From contig NZ_CP069213.1 of the NCBI RefSeq assembly GCF_016834455.1, forward strand, positions 2,728,501-2,792,500: DNA of 64,000 nt. The letters run 5' to 3'. The position numbers were made by a program, and so were the translations under genes. Shown here one piece after another: positions 39,327 to 50,238 of the stretch (its first letter is position 1; every line of letters starts with the position of its first letter). The DNA is from Shewanella litorisediminis (GTDB taxonomy: Bacteria; Pseudomonadota; Gammaproteobacteria; Enterobacterales; Shewanellaceae). The notes under the pieces are model-generated. The model was not told the origin of the DNA and ran no database searches. It saw only the letters and a program-made list of their open reading frames with translations.

Positions 39327-40793
39327 TCAGCCACCGGTACGATAGTTAGGGGCTTCTTTGGTGATGGTCACATCGTGCACATGGGACTCGCCCATACCGG
39401 CAGAGGTCACCTTCACGAACTGAGCTTTTTCACCCAGTTCCTTGATGGTGGCGCAGCCAGTAAGGCCCATACAGGAGCGCAGGCCGCCCATATGCTGGTG
39501 AATGATTTCCTTGAGCTTGCCCTTGTAAGGCACGCGACCTTCGATACCCTCGGGTACCAGTTTGTCGGCTGCGTTGTCGCTCTGGAAGTAACGGTCAGAT
39601 GACCCCTGGCTCATGGCGCCAAGAGAACCCATGCCACGGTAAGACTTGTAAGCACGGCCCTGATACAGCTCGGTTTCACCCGGGGCTTCGTCGGTACCGG
39701 CAAACATGGAGCCTGCCATGATGCAGGAAGCACCCGCAGCCAGCGCCTTGGCGAGATCGCCTGAGAAGCGGATACCACCGTCGGCAATTACAGGTATATT
39801 CAGGTGCTTCACCGCAGCGGCGGCGTCAGATACGGCAGTGATTTGCGGTACGCCCACACCGGTTACGATACGGGTGGTACAGATAGAGCCGGGGCCAATA
39901 CCCACTTTCACCGCGTTCACACCGGCTTCAACCAGCGCCAGTGCGCCTTCGGCTGTGGCCACGTTGCCGCCGATGATTTGCAAATCAGGGTACTTGGCGC
40001 GGGTATCGCGAATACGCTGGAGTACGCCTTCAGAGTGACCGTGGGAAGAGTCGATGAGCAGTACGTCCACACCGGCTTTCACCAGGGCATCAACGCGCTC
40101 TTCGTTGCCGGCACCGGCACCTACGGCCGCGCCCACACGCAGACGGCCCAGCTCGTCTTTACAGGCATTGGGCTTACGCTCGGCTTTTTCGAAGTCTTTC
40201 ACTGTGATAAGACCCTTGAGGCAGAAGTTGTCGTCTACCACCAGTACTTTTTCGATACGGTTGGTGTGCATCAGCTTTTGCACATCTTCGAGCTTGGTGC
40301 CTTCCGGTACAGTCACCAGACGCTCTTTCGGGGTCATCACTTCCTGCACGGTTTTGGACCAGTCGGTCACAAAGCGCACATCACGGCCGGTGATAATGCC
40401 TACCAGCTCGTTGGCTTCGTTCACCACGGGGTAACCGGCAAAGCCGTTACGCTCTGTGAGCTTACGCAGCTCAGTCAGGGTAGTGCCCGGAGTCACAGTA
40501 ACAGGGTCCTGTACCACACCGGCTTCGTAGATTTTAACCTTGCGGACTTCTTCAGCCTGGGCCTCGATGCTCATGTTTTTATGAATAAAGCCCAAACCAC
40601 CTTCCTGAGCCATGGCAATTGCCAAGCGGGCTTCAGTCACGGTATCCATGGCGGCAGACACCAACGGAATATTGAGCTCGATTTTTTGAGTCAGTCGAGT
40701 CTTGAGGATTGCGGTATTAGGGAGGACGGTTGAGTGCGCTGGGACCAGTAACACATCGTCAAAAGTCAGCGCTTCTTTGATTAAACGTAGCAT
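39327..40793 (-). CDS. guaB: Inosine-5'-monophosphate dehydrogenase
   Basis: 488 residues. The TIM barrel is interrupted by two CBS repeats at about 95-205. The catalytic Cys is in [18 protein letters not shown], and the flap has SSDRYFQ. It converts IMP to XMP with NAD+, the step before GuaA. It begins the guaB-guaA operon, divergent from xseA with 120 bases between. Confidence 0.97.
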   Translation of the reverse strand: MLRLIKEALTFDDVLLVPAHSTVLPNTAILKTRLTQKIELNIPLVSAAMDTVTEARLAIAMAQEGGLGFIHKNMSIEAQAEEVRKVKIYEAGVVQDPVTVTPGTTLTELRKLTERNGFAGYPVVNEANELVGIITGRDVRFVTDWSKTVQEVMTPKERLVTVPEGTKLEDVQKLMHTNRIEKVLVVDDNFCLKGLITVKDFEKAERKPNACKDELGRLRVGAAVGAGAGNEERVDALVKAGVDVLLIDSSHGHSEGVLQRIRDTRAKYPDLQIIGGNVATAEGALALVEAGVNAVKVGIGPGSICTTRIVTGVGVPQITAVSDAAAAVKHLNIPVIADGGIRFSGDLAKALAAGASCIMAGSMFAGTDEAPGETELYQGRAYKSYRGMGSLGAMSQGSSDRYFQSDNAADKLVPEGIEGRVPYKGKLKEIIHQHMGGLRSCMGLTGCATIKELGEKAQFVKVTSAGMGESHVHDVTITKEAPNYRTGG

Positions 40794-40913
40794 TGCAACA
40801 TCTCCCCTTGGGTAGGATAAGTAGAGGTGAAATATTGCGGCGGCATTATACCTTGCAAGTGGGGGTCGGTAAATGCAAAATTGTGAAAAATTACCATTTG
40901 CCCGGAATTTTCA

Positions 40914-42257
40914 ATGCAAGTCCCTAAAAATGATGTTTATACCGTGTCCCGCCTCAATGGCGAAGTACGGCAACTTCTGGAGGGGCAATTGGGGCGGATC
41001 TGGCTGACCGGTGAAATCTCCAATTTTTCTTCTCCTTCTTCCGGCCATTGGTACCTCACCCTCAAAGACAGCCACTCCCAGCTGCGCTGTGCCATGTTCA
41101 AGGGCCGTAACACCACGGTGGCATTCAAACCCATCAATGGTCAGCAGGTGCTGGTGCGGGGCAGCATCAGCGTATACGAGCCCAGGGGCGACTATCAGCT
41201 GCTGATTGAGGCCATGTTCCCCGCAGGTGACGGCCTGCTCGCTGCCCAGTTTGAAGCCCTCAAGATGAAACTCGCCGCCGAAGGCTTGTTCGCCCAGGAC
41301 ACCAAGCGGCCACTGCCAGAGTCGATTCAACGCATCGGGGTAATCACCTCTCCAACGGGCGCAGCCATCCGTGATGTGCTCCATGTACTCAAGCGGCGCG
41401 ACCCAAGCATCGAGGTGGTGATTTACCCCACGGCAGTTCAGGGGGCTGCAGCAGACAAAGACATCATTCGTGCCATTGAGCTTGCCAATGAACGTCTTGA
41501 GGTGGATGTACTGCTCCTGACACGGGGCGGCGGCAGTCTGGAAGATCTCTGGTGCTTTAACAGCGAAGCCCTGGCGCATGCCATCTATAACAGCGCCCTG
41601 ACCATAGTGAGCGCCGTGGGGCACGAGGTCGACACCAGCATTGCCGACTTTGTGGCCGATATCAGGGCACCGACCCCATCCGCAGGCGCTGAGCTGCTGT
41701 CGGGCGACCAGAGCCACAAGCAGCAAAAACTTGCCGGCGCCCTTGCCAGACTCACCCAGGGCTGGCGCCATTATGCGCTGAAACGTCATTCCGGATTGAT
41801 TGCGCTGCAATCACGGCTGGATCGGCAAGACCCAAAGCGCCAGTTGCAGCAGCAGTCACAGCGCCTCGATGAGTTGGAGCTCAGGCTCACATCCGGCATT
41901 CAAAGACGCCTCTCGTCTCACATACTGACCACAGAGCGGTTAAAAGCGAGGCTCGAGCGCCACTCACCGGCCCAGCGCTTGATGCTGGAGCGGCAGCGGC
42001 TCACCTACCTCGATGAGCGGCTCAAAGGCGCCGTGGACGACATGCTGGAGGATGCCCAAACCCGTCTGGGGGGGCTCAGCCACTCACTCGCCAGCGTCTC
42101 TCCTCTGGCGACCTTGAGCCGCGGCTACTCCATCACCCGTGAGGCAGATGGCAAGGTGCTGACCCACGCAGGCAGCATGAAAGCCGGCGATACCATAGAG
42201 ACTCAGCTGGCTCAGGGCTCGCTTCTGGCCCGTGTTGTTGAGGTTAAGCCGGAGTAA
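40914..42257 (+). CDS. xseA: Exodeoxyribonuclease VII large subunit
   Basis: 447 residues. The N-terminal OB-fold ([14 protein letters not shown]...[20 protein letters not shown]) is followed by the catalytic domain with [28 protein letters not shown] and [15 protein letters not shown], then a coiled coil at about 265-400. With XseB it degrades single-stranded DNA from both ends. The arrangement next to guaB is conserved in gammaproteobacteria. Confidence 0.97.
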   Translation: MQVPKNDVYTVSRLNGEVRQLLEGQLGRIWLTGEISNFSSPSSGHWYLTLKDSHSQLRCAMFKGRNTTVAFKPINGQQVLVRGSISVYEPRGDYQLLIEAMFPAGDGLLAAQFEALKMKLAAEGLFAQDTKRPLPESIQRIGVITSPTGAAIRDVLHVLKRRDPSIEVVIYPTAVQGAAADKDIIRAIELANERLEVDVLLLTRGGGSLEDLWCFNSEALAHAIYNSALTIVSAVGHEVDTSIADFVADIRAPTPSAGAELLSGDQSHKQQKLAGALARLTQGWRHYALKRHSGLIALQSRLDRQDPKRQLQQQSQRLDELELRLTSGIQRRLSSHILTTERLKARLERHSPAQRLMLERQRLTYLDERLKGAVDDMLEDAQTRLGGLSHSLASVSPLATLSRGYSITREADGKVLTHAGSMKAGDTIETQLAQGSLLARVVEVKPE

Positions 42258-42293
42258 CACAACGGACGGCAGCATGGGTTTTCTGACCCTCTT

Positions 42294-42333
42294 AAGGACA
42301 TAAATTCAGGACTTAAATACAGGACATAAAAAA
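42294..42333 (+). repeat. Three degenerate tandem copies of a 13-base unit
   Basis: AGGACATAAATTC, AGGACTTAAATAC and AGGACATAAAAAA lie head to tail just before the xseA terminator. Confidence 0.55.
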
Positions 42334-42356
42334 GCCAGGCATCTGCCCGGCTTTTT
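42328..42356. terminator. Terminator between convergent xseA and der
   Basis: AAAAAAGCCAGGC, loop ATCT, GCCCGGCTTTTT, with one mismatch in the stem. Confidence 0.8.
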
Positions 42357-42395
42357 CATTGAAGCGTTTGTCTGACTGGTTGCCAATCGGCAACA

Positions 42396-43862
42396 TCAGG
42401 CCTTCTTGTTCTTGATGTGGCTCATCATACGCTTGCGGCGACGCTCCTGGCTCAGGGTCAGTTTTTCCTTGCGGCCTTCGAACGGGTTATCACCCTCGTG
42501 GAAACGCAGCTGGATTGGCGTACCCACCACCTTAAGCGCACGGCGATAGTAGTTCATCATGTAACGCTTGTAAGAATCCGGCAGTCTGCTCACCTGGTTA
42601 CCGTGTACCACCACGATAGGCGGATTGTAGCCACCCACGTGGGCGTATTTGAGCTTAACACGTCGACCATTCACCATGGGTGGCTGGTGATCGTCCTGTG
42701 CCATCTGCATGATACGGGTCAGCATGGAAGTGCTCACACGGCGGGTCGCACTGTCGTAGGCCTCTTCGATAGACTCAAACAAGTGACCAACGCCTGTACC
42801 ATGAAGCGCAGAAATAAAGTGAATGCGGGCAAAATCGATAAAGCCCAGACGACGGTCGAGCTCGGTTTTTACGCGATCTTTCACGTCCTGATCCAGGCCA
42901 TCCCACTTGTTCACGGCAAGCACCAGGGCGCGGCCTGAGTTGAGCACAAAGCCCAGGAGTCCCAGGTCCTGCTCGGCAATGCCTTCATGGGCATCAATGA
43001 CCAGGAGCACCACGTTGGAGTCTTCGACGGCTTTCAGGGTCTTAATAACCGAGAACTTTTCAATCACTTCGTGAACACGGGCACGGCGACGCACACCGGC
43101 GGTGTCGATAAGCACGTAGTTACGCCCCTCACGCTCCATGGGGATGTACACAGAGTCTCGGGTCGTGCCGGGCTGGTCGTATACCACTACCCGCTCTTCA
43201 CCCAGAATTCGGTTGGTCAGGGTAGACTTGCCCACATTGGGCTTACCGATAATGGCCAGCTTAATGGGCAACTCTGCCAAACGCTGCTGCTCGGCCTCGG
43301 CTTCTTCTTCGGTGTATTGGCGCTCATCGGCAACTACTTCGCCGTCGTCATCACGGGTCAGGCCCATGGCTTCGGCAAAGGGAGCCAGTGCATACTCCAC
43401 CAGGCCGGTCACACCACGGCCCTGTGCGGCAGCCATCTGGTATACCTCACCCAGGCCCAGCTGCCAGAACTCACCACAGGCGGAGTCGGCATCGATGCCA
43501 TCAACCTTGTTGGCCACCACGAAGGTGATTTTGTCGCGGCTGCGCAGGTGCTGGGCAATGGCCAGGTCGGCGGCGGTCAGACCGGCGCGGGCGTCGGTCA
43601 TAAACAGCACTACATCGGCTTCTTCGATGGCCGCCAGCGACTGCTCGGCCATCTTGGTCTCAATGCCTTCCTCAGTGCCGTCGATACCGCCGGTATCCAC
43701 CACGATAAATTCATAACCGGACAGATGAGCCCGGCCGTATTTGCGGTCACGGGTCAAACCCGGATAATCCGCCACCAAGGCATCCCGGGTTCTCGTGAGT
43801 CGGTTAAACAGGGTCGATTTGCCCACGTTGGGGCGACCCACCAGGGCCACTACAGGGATCAT
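42396..43862 (-). CDS. der: Ribosome assembly GTPase Der (EngA)
   Basis: 488 residues with two G domains in series: GRPNVGKST at about 8-16 with DTGG and NKVD, and GKPNVGKST near 207 with DTAG and NKWD. A KH-like C-terminal domain and a basic tail ([15 protein letters not shown]) follow. It acts in 50S subunit maturation. It is separated from the bamB gene upstream by a terminator, so it probably has a promoter in that gap. Confidence 0.97.
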   Translation of the reverse strand: MIPVVALVGRPNVGKSTLFNRLTRTRDALVADYPGLTRDRKYGRAHLSGYEFIVVDTGGIDGTEEGIETKMAEQSLAAIEEADVVLFMTDARAGLTAADLAIAQHLRSRDKITFVVANKVDGIDADSACGEFWQLGLGEVYQMAAAQGRGVTGLVEYALAPFAEAMGLTRDDDGEVVADERQYTEEEAEAEQQRLAELPIKLAIIGKPNVGKSTLTNRILGEERVVVYDQPGTTRDSVYIPMEREGRNYVLIDTAGVRRRARVHEVIEKFSVIKTLKAVEDSNVVLLVIDAHEGIAEQDLGLLGFVLNSGRALVLAVNKWDGLDQDVKDRVKTELDRRLGFIDFARIHFISALHGTGVGHLFESIEEAYDSATRRVSTSMLTRIMQMAQDDHQPPMVNGRRVKLKYAHVGGYNPPIVVVHGNQVSRLPDSYKRYMMNYYRRALKVVGTPIQLRFHEGDNPFEGRKEKLTLSQERRRKRMMSHIKNKKA

Positions 43863-43895
43863 GCTTTTGCCTCTATAACAATCTTTTCAATAAAA

Positions 43896-43922
43896 AGCCC
43901 CCGGAACACACTTCCAGGGGCT
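43896..43922 (-). terminator. Terminator after bamB
   Basis: AGCCCCCGGAA and TTCCAGGGGCT pair with one mismatch around CACAC. On the minus strand TTTTTA follows. Confidence 0.78.
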
Positions 43923-43942
43923 TGGCAAGGTCAAACCTTGAC

Positions 43943-45130
43943 TTAAGGAAGTGCGATACGGGCCAGTTTGCCGCTGCGGCCCTGCACGTATATCTTACCA
44001 TCGACGACCAGCGGCTGGCTGTAAAGGCCGTCGCTGTCGACTTCGATGCGACCGACGATGCTGCCATCGTTGCGGTCAATAAAGTGCAGATAACCTTCAA
44101 AATCACCCACTACCAGGTAGTTATCAAACACCACGGGTGAGGTCAGTTCACGGTTGGCCAGCTCTGAATTGCTCCACAGCTCCAGACCGTTGCGACGGTC
44201 AAGGGCATAAATGCGGCTGCTGTCGGCAACCAGATACAGCTGCACACCGCTTGCGGCCAGCTCGTTGAAGCTGGAATATTTACGGGTCCAGAGCACGCGA
44301 CCGGAGCGCATTTCCATGGACACCAGATTACCGTTGTAGCTCACCGCATACAGGTTGTCACCCACGGGCAGCGGCGTCATGTCCACATCCGCCATGCGGC
44401 TGAACTCATTGCCACCTTTCGGGGTGTAAATTGGCTGCTCCCATGCTGGCTGACCGTTGTCTTTCACCACCACGGACACCTTGCCATCGGCTGTGCCTAC
44501 AAAGAAACCGCCGGCCAGAAAGGCCGCAGAACCTGTGCCGCGCAGCGTCAGGTTGGGCAGGGTATTTTCGTAGCTCCAGCGTTTCTCGCCGGTATCTACA
44601 TCAAAGGCATCCAGTGAACCAGAACTGGCGTTCACCACTACGATGTTATCACCGACAGTGGGGGCAGACAGCAATTCTCCAGAGGCCTGAACACTCCAGA
44701 CAACCGCACCGGTTTCGGCATCAAGAGCCGCCAAAAGGCCACTCTCACCACCCACAAACACCTTGCCACGAGCCGCTGTAACACCGGAAGCGAGGCGCGC
44801 ACCTTTGTTTTTGCCAAGCAATCTGTCTTTGAACAAATCACTGAAATCGACTTCCCACAGCTTTTCGCCACTGGTTTCATCGAATGCCACGACCAAACCG
44901 TTACGCTCGGCGGCAAATATCTTGCCGTATTCCACTGCTGGACGCAGGCGTGAGTAATAATCGCCTACACCGCTTCCCACACTGGCACTCCAGTTGATTT
45001 CAGGGAAAACGGTCGCGTTAAGCTCCTTGAGTTCGCTGACGGGCTCTTCGTCCACGTCATTGGAGGAGCAGGCTGACAGCACGGCCAAACTCAGGCCGGC
45101 CGCCAGCAAATTCTTGCACCAAGACTTCAT
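43943..45130 (-). CDS. bamB: Outer-membrane assembly lipoprotein BamB
   Basis: 395 residues. The signal peptide has lipobox LAVLSACSS. The rest is an eight-bladed PQQ-type beta-propeller (repeated GEKLWEVDF, GAVVWSVQ, GEKRWSYEN, GRVLWTRKY, GLELWSNS). It belongs to the BamABCDE complex that folds barrels into the outer membrane. It lies 11 bases after yfgM, as in related genomes. Confidence 0.96.
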   Translation of the reverse strand: MKSWCKNLLAAGLSLAVLSACSSNDVDEEPVSELKELNATVFPEINWSASVGSGVGDYYSRLRPAVEYGKIFAAERNGLVVAFDETSGEKLWEVDFSDLFKDRLLGKNKGARLASGVTAARGKVFVGGESGLLAALDAETGAVVWSVQASGELLSAPTVGDNIVVVNASSGSLDAFDVDTGEKRWSYENTLPNLTLRGTGSAAFLAGGFFVGTADGKVSVVVKDNGQPAWEQPIYTPKGGNEFSRMADVDMTPLPVGDNLYAVSYNGNLVSMEMRSGRVLWTRKYSSFNELAASGVQLYLVADSSRIYALDRRNGLELWSNSELANRELTSPVVFDNYLVVGDFEGYLHFIDRNDGSIVGRIEVDSDGLYSQPLVVDGKIYVQGRSGKLARIALP

Positions 45131-45141
45131 CGGCGACTTCC

Positions 45142-45768
45142 TTATGCCTGATTCAGGTTATCCAGCTTCATTTTAAGAAGTGGGCTGGCAGAAATGCCGC
45201 CCTTATCCAGCGCAGCCTGATAGGCAGCCTTGGCTTTGTCGGTTTCACCCTGACTGGTCAGGATATCGCCCTTGATTTCGTCGCGCTGTGCTTCGAAGGC
45301 GGTGTCGGTAATGGCGTCCAGCGTGGTCAGCGCCACAGCGCCCTGCCCCTGCTCGGCCTGAATACGTGCCAAACGCAGAGCGGCAACGCTCCCCAGGCTA
45401 CCGGCATCCTTGGCTGCAATGACCTTTTTCAAAGACTCTTCGGCCTTGGCATAGTCTTTTGCTTCAACGGCACTCTTGGCCACCATCATCTCAACCAGCA
45501 GGCTGTAACCTTGCTGATCATGCTCGGCCTTAAAGCCTTCGGCGGCCTTGAGCATGGCGGCTTCATCGCTTGTGTTGGCACTCAGCTGCTGATACGCCAT
45601 AGAGGCGGCTTCTGCCTTGGCAACTTTCATGTCGGAATAGGTGTTCCAGCCATAAAGGCCACCCAAACCAACCACTGCACCCACCAGGATAGAGGTACCG
45701 TATTCTTTCCAGAAGCTCTTGATGGCCTCTACCTGTTGTTCTTCTGTGCTATAGATTTCCACGCGCAC
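45142..45768 (-). CDS. yfgM: YfgM-type ancillary SecYEG/periplasmic chaperone protein
   Basis: 208 residues. A short cytoplasmic start (EIYSTEEQQVEAIKSFWKEYG) is followed by one membrane helix at about 24-45 (SILVGAVVGLGGLYGW) and a TPR-like periplasmic domain. In E. coli YfgM works with PpiD at the translocon and affects the Rcs response. It lies between hisS and bamB, the standard order. Confidence 0.93.
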   Translation of the reverse strand: MRVEIYSTEEQQVEAIKSFWKEYGTSILVGAVVGLGGLYGWNTYSDMKVAKAEAASMAYQQLSANTSDEAAMLKAAEGFKAEHDQQGYSLLVEMMVAKSAVEAKDYAKAEESLKKVIAAKDAGSLGSVAALRLARIQAEQGQGAVALTTLDAITDTAFEAQRDEIKGDILTSQGETDKAKAAYQAALDKGGISASPLLKMKLDNLNQA

Positions 45769-45798
45769 TTCCCCTTGTAATCAATTCCGATGTGGGAA

Positions 45799-47073
45799 TT
45801 AAATCAATGCTTTAATTGTTTCTGCCAGCGCCTCACGGGCCACCAGCTGTTGTTCGTTGTCATTGCGAAGCGGCTTGATGGCCACCTTGCCCTCTGCCAG
45901 CTCATTATCACCAATGATAAGGGCCAGGGCTGCACCGCTCTTGTCGGCGCGTTTGATTTGCTTCTTGAAGTTACCACCGCCGCAGTGGCTCATGATACGT
46001 ACCCCGGGCAGCGCCTGACGCAGCTCGCTGGCGATGGCAAAGGCGGCCGGTACACAGTTGTCGCCCATGGCAGTGACATACACATCCACTGCTGCCGGTA
46101 CATCCTTGGCAAGCTCCAGGGTTTCCAGCAAGAGCACTATGCGCTCAAGCCCCATGGCAAAACCCACGGCAGGGGTATCTTTACCACCCAGCTGACCCAC
46201 GAGGCCATCGTAACGGCCACCGGCGAGCACTGTACCCTGGGCACCCAGGCTATCGGTGACCCATTCAAACACAGTCCGGTTGTAATAATCCAGCCCGCGA
46301 ACCAAACGGGGGTTAACCCGGTATTGGATGCCTACGGCGTCCAAGAGTTCACGCAGGGTCGAAAAATGTGACTTGGACTCCTCACCGAGGTAATCCATCA
46401 GGGCCGGCGCATCAGCGAGAATGGCCTGAATTTCGGGGTTCTTGGTGTCCAGCACCCGCAGCGGATTGCTGTACATACGACGCTGGCTGTCTTCGTCCAG
46501 CTTGTCTTTATGGACTTCCAGGAAGGCTATCAGGGCGTCGCGGTAGGCTGCACGCTCGGCGCTGTCACCCAGGGTGTTGATTTCCAGCACCACATGCTCG
46601 GTCAGCCCAAGCTTTTGCCACAGCATGTTGGACAGCATCAGCACTTCGGCATCAATATCGGCGCTGGCAATGCCATACACCTCAACACCAAATTGGTGGA
46701 ACTGGCGGTAGCGGCCCTTTTGTGGACGCTCATGACGGAACATTGGGCCCTTGTACCACAGACGCTGCTCCTGATTGTAGAGCAAACCGTGTTCGTTACC
46801 GGCACGCACAGTAGACGCAGTACCTTCGGGACGCAGTGTCAGGCTGTCGCCGTTTCTGTCCTCGAAGGTATACATTTCTTTCTCAACGATGTCGGTGACT
46901 TCGCCGATGGAGCGCTTGAAGAGATCCGTGCTCTCAACGATGGGGGTGCGGATTTCGCTGTAGCCGAAGGCGGCGACGGCGTCGCGCAGCACTGCTTCGA
47001 GCTTTTGCCACACGGGAGACTGGGTTGGCAGAATGTCATTCATTCCGCGAATCGCTTGGATCTGTTTTGCCAC
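45799..47073 (-). CDS. hisS: Histidine--tRNA ligase
   Basis: 424 residues. Class II motifs are visible: motif 2 RPEGTAS and [18 protein letters not shown], the histidine-specific [14 protein letters not shown], and motif 3 [10 protein letters not shown] with VGFAMGLER. It starts the hisS-yfgM-bamB run. The 143 bases up to ispG hold no other gene. Confidence 0.97.
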   Translation of the reverse strand: MAKQIQAIRGMNDILPTQSPVWQKLEAVLRDAVAAFGYSEIRTPIVESTDLFKRSIGEVTDIVEKEMYTFEDRNGDSLTLRPEGTASTVRAGNEHGLLYNQEQRLWYKGPMFRHERPQKGRYRQFHQFGVEVYGIASADIDAEVLMLSNMLWQKLGLTEHVVLEINTLGDSAERAAYRDALIAFLEVHKDKLDEDSQRRMYSNPLRVLDTKNPEIQAILADAPALMDYLGEESKSHFSTLRELLDAVGIQYRVNPRLVRGLDYYNRTVFEWVTDSLGAQGTVLAGGRYDGLVGQLGGKDTPAVGFAMGLERIVLLLETLELAKDVPAAVDVYVTAMGDNCVPAAFAIASELRQALPGVRIMSHCGGGNFKKQIKRADKSGAALALIIGDNELAEGKVAIKPLRNDNEQQLVAREALAETIKALI

Positions 47074-47216
47074 TGTAATCGACTCGTTGGATAGCTAATA
47101 TTTCAGAAATTCAAAATGTTGACCTAATGCCAACCTGGATGCCCTTCCCGTTTGAGCCGGGCAAAGCGGTTAGCATTATAGGGGGTTGGGGGCCAAAGGT
47201 AAAACCAGCGCCAGCC

Positions 47217-48335
47217 CTAGTCGGCATCGCCCTCTTTTACGGGTATCCGATTCGCCATCAGGCTGGCCTTGGCGCGAATCTTGGCTTCCAGAGCATCCAC
47301 CAGATTGTCGTTATCAAAACGCTCCTTCTGGCGAATGCCGTCGTCATAGTAGCCACTCTTCTTGTGACCACCCGCCAGCCCCAAATGGGATACCAGGGCT
47401 TCCCCGGGGCCGTTAACCACACAGCCAATGATGGACACGTCCATGGCTGTGGTCACGTCTTCAAGGCGCCGCTCAAGCTCGTTAACAGTTGAGATAACAT
47501 CAAATTCCTGACGCGAGCAGGAAGGACAGGCGATAAAGTTGATACCCCGTGAGCGGATACGCAGCGACTTGAGGATATCAAAACCCACTTTCACTTCTTC
47601 CACCGGATCGGCCGCCAGCGAAATACGCAGGGTGTCACCAATGCCCTCGGCGAGCAACATTCCCAGGCCAACGGCGGATTTCACCGCGCCGGCACGGGCA
47701 CCACCCGCCTCTGTAATCCCAAGGTGCAGTGGCTGTTTGATTTGTTTGGCAAGCAGTCGATAAGACTCCACCGCCAGGAACACGTCCGATGCCTTCACGC
47801 TCACCTTGAACTGGTCGAAGTTGAGGCGGTCGAGAATATCCACATGGCGCATGGCGGACTCAAGCAGCGCCTCAGGGGTGGGCTCCTTGTACTTGTCCAT
47901 CAGGTCTTTTTCAAGGCTGCCACCATTCACACCGATACGAATGGGAATGTTTTTGTCACGGGCACACTCAACCACGGCGCGAATTCGCTCTTCGTTACCG
48001 ATATTACCCGGGTTGATACGCAGACAATCCACGCCGTATTCGGCCACTTTGAGGGCAATACGGTAGTCGAAGTGGATATCGGCCACCAGAGGCACCTTTA
48101 CCTGCTGTTTAATCAGCTTGAAGGCTTCTGCCGCATCCATGGTAGGCACAGAGACACGCACAATGTCTGCGCCGACATTTTCCAGGGCGCGAATTTGCGC
48201 CACTGTAGCGGCCACGTCCGTGGTGCGGGTGTTGGTCATGGACTGCACAGCGATGGGCGCGCCATCACCAATGGGCACGTTACCGACATAAATGCGGCTG
48301 GAGGGACGACGCTTGATGGGATTTTCGTTGAACAT
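47217..48335 (-). CDS. ispG: (E)-4-hydroxy-3-methylbut-2-enyl-diphosphate synthase
   Basis: 372 residues from the ATG at 48335, with GAGAAG nine bases upstream; a TTG two codons earlier is too close to that site. Three Cys ligands of the 4Fe-4S cluster are seen in [10 protein letters not shown] and [10 protein letters not shown]. It makes HMBPP in the MEP isoprenoid pathway. The rodZ gene ends 27 bases upstream, so the order pilW-rodZ-ispG is read as one unit. Confidence 0.96.
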   Translation of the reverse strand: MFNENPIKRRPSSRIYVGNVPIGDGAPIAVQSMTNTRTTDVAATVAQIRALENVGADIVRVSVPTMDAAEAFKLIKQQVKVPLVADIHFDYRIALKVAEYGVDCLRINPGNIGNEERIRAVVECARDKNIPIRIGVNGGSLEKDLMDKYKEPTPEALLESAMRHVDILDRLNFDQFKVSVKASDVFLAVESYRLLAKQIKQPLHLGITEAGGARAGAVKSAVGLGMLLAEGIGDTLRISLAADPVEEVKVGFDILKSLRIRSRGINFIACPSCSRQEFDVISTVNELERRLEDVTTAMDVSIIGCVVNGPGEALVSHLGLAGGHKKSGYYDDGIRQKERFDNDNLVDALEAKIRAKASLMANRIPVKEGDAD

Positions 48336-48362
48336 GGTCAAATACTTCTCACGCAGTTGCGC

Positions 48363-49421
48363 TTAACCGTTTTTAGGCAGGCTGAACCTGGCCACCCTGC
48401 CCTTTGGAAATTCGTCGAGGCTGGCAGCCTCACCATTGATGCTCAGGCTAACAGCCTGGGGAGCACCGAGAATAAAGCTGAAAGGCGCCTTACCGCTGAG
48501 ATTGATGGTCTGACCGGCCTTACGCAGGTCACTCACCAACAGTTTACCGGTGGCATCCTTTACCTGAACCCAGCAATCGGCACTGAATGACATCACCAGT
48601 GCAGCCATTCCTTCACCGGGCGCACTCTGGGCAGTGTTTGGCCTTTCAGCCACTGTCGCCTGGGGTGTTTCAGTATTCGCTGCTGGCGCTGGGTTAGTGT
48701 TTCCCAAAGTGCTGTTGGCTGTGGTTTCAGCGGCAGCGGTTTCAGCCGCGGTGTTTGTTTGCGGCGCAGATGTTTCTGCTGTAGTGCCCACTTGCGCTTC
48801 TTCACCGACAACAGACACACCAACGCTGCCCTCGGGCTGCTCGTATGCTGTCTGCATGTCTGCCTGCGGCGCGGTTTCTGACTGTGCTTCGGCGTCGTTG
48901 CCAAGGCGCTGCATCAGATCGTCCTGAATCGACGTTTGCCCTGCGGCCGCCACTTCTTCAGCCGTGGGTCTGGAGAAATCCACTGCCGCGGAGTTAAAAA
49001 ACTTACTGGTTTGAAGCCACCAGAACACCAGCAACGCCAGCAGAATCACGATTACCAGATAGGTGAGCATCAGGTAACGCTTATCTCTGGCCTGACGCAC
49101 CGTTTTTCTGGAAAAGCTCTGCATGGCCGGTTGGCTGACACCGGGCACCTGGCTTGCCAGGCAAGCCTCCACCTTCTGCTTATCGGCTTCGACGATGCGG
49201 GCAAAGTTTTTGATGTATCCACGCACATAGGTGGTTGAGGAAATATTGCTGAAATCGTCAGCTTCGAGATCTTTTACAACGGAGGGCCGCAAATGCAACG
49301 CCGTCGCCACATCGGCGACAGACATCCCCTTGGCTTCGCGGGCGGCCTTGAGAATTTGCCCCAACGATTCTGTCGCTGGCGCTTCCTGCTCTTCGGAAGA
49401 AGGCGTTAATTCTTCATTCAT
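48363..49421 (-). CDS. rodZ: Cell-shape protein RodZ
   Basis: 352 residues. The N-terminal Xre-type helix-turn-helix at about 22-90 (LGQILKAAREAKGMSVADVATALHL) binds MreB in known RodZ. One membrane helix (LTYLVIVILLALLVFWW) is at about 118-138, followed by a long Ala/Thr/Glu-rich periplasmic linker and a C-terminal DUF4115 beta domain from about 270. It supports rod shape. The start overlaps the pilW stop by four bases. Confidence 0.95.
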   Translation of the reverse strand: MNEELTPSSEEQEAPATESLGQILKAAREAKGMSVADVATALHLRPSVVKDLEADDFSNISSTTYVRGYIKNFARIVEADKQKVEACLASQVPGVSQPAMQSFSRKTVRQARDKRYLMLTYLVIVILLALLVFWWLQTSKFFNSAAVDFSRPTAEEVAAAGQTSIQDDLMQRLGNDAEAQSETAPQADMQTAYEQPEGSVGVSVVGEEAQVGTTAETSAPQTNTAAETAAAETTANSTLGNTNPAPAANTETPQATVAERPNTAQSAPGEGMAALVMSFSADCWVQVKDATGKLLVSDLRKAGQTINLSGKAPFSFILGAPQAVSLSINGEAASLDEFPKGRVARFSLPKNG

Positions 49422-50206
49422 TGATTCAAACTGGCCCGATATTCTTTGGCTTCTGGTGAAGCGGGAAATTTCGCCAGCAGCATAATGCCATAACGGCTGC
49501 TGGCGTCTCGATTATTCAATTGGCGTTCAATTTCTACACCCAGGGCGAGACTGGAAGCCGACTCAGGGATAACCGAATGCAAACGCTCCAGCATTCTTTT
49601 GGCCCCCTGGAAATCCTTGCTATCCATGGCAATTTCGGTCATTTCCAGCAGTGAGGTGGCTCGCCGAGGGTCATACTTTAGCGCCATATCAAAGTAGTGT
49701 CGCGCTTTTTCTATCTGTCCCGCATCGCGGCTGCACAGGCCTAGGTTTTCATAGCTTGATGCAGTGCGAGTGTACTTGGGTTGGTCAATGGCTTTTAAAA
49801 ACATTTCTTCGGCTTCACCGAAGCGTTTTTGCTGGCACAGAAACACCCCAAAGTTATTCATAGAGTCGCCGCTGGCGTTACTGGAACGCACGGCATGGCG
49901 ATAGGCCTCTTCAGTGCGGGGAAGGTCTCCTACGGTCTGATAGAAATAGGCCATGGCGACATGCACTTCTTCAAGTTCCGGTGCATAGGCCATGGCTTTA
50001 TCGAGGTTAAATTTGGCGAGTTCTGAATTGCCACGCTGTAAATAGGTCAGCCCTAACTGGGTGCGCTCCTTTGCCGCCGCCACTTTATCAAAGGTGCGCT
50101 CGGACACAGGAATATCTGTGCCCGTGTAGGTTTGTTCGGTAACGCACCCCGTCACCAGCCCAGACAGGATGGCGATCAGGGTTAAAGAAGGCAATCCTTG
50201 CTTCAT
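49418..50206 (-). CDS. pilW: Type IV pilus biogenesis/stability lipoprotein PilW (PilF)
   Basis: 262 residues from the ATG at 50206, which has AGGT seven bases upstream. An earlier in-frame ATG at 50230 would spoil the signal peptide. The lipobox is ILSGLVTGCVTEQ, followed by at least four TPR units (GLTYLQRGNSELAKFNLDKA, ARHYFDMALKYDPRRATSL). It is an outer-membrane pilotin that assembles the PilQ secretin. It lies between rlmN and rodZ, the usual order. Confidence 0.94.
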   Translation of the reverse strand: MKQGLPSLTLIAILSGLVTGCVTEQTYTGTDIPVSERTFDKVAAAKERTQLGLTYLQRGNSELAKFNLDKAMAYAPELEEVHVAMAYFYQTVGDLPRTEEAYRHAVRSSNASGDSMNNFGVFLCQQKRFGEAEEMFLKAIDQPKYTRTASSYENLGLCSRDAGQIEKARHYFDMALKYDPRRATSLLEMTEIAMDSKDFQGAKRMLERLHSVIPESASSLALGVEIERQLNNRDASSRYGIMLLAKFPASPEAKEYRASLNQ

Positions 50207-50238
50207 GTTCAGACCTATTAAGCTGTGCAAACAATGGG

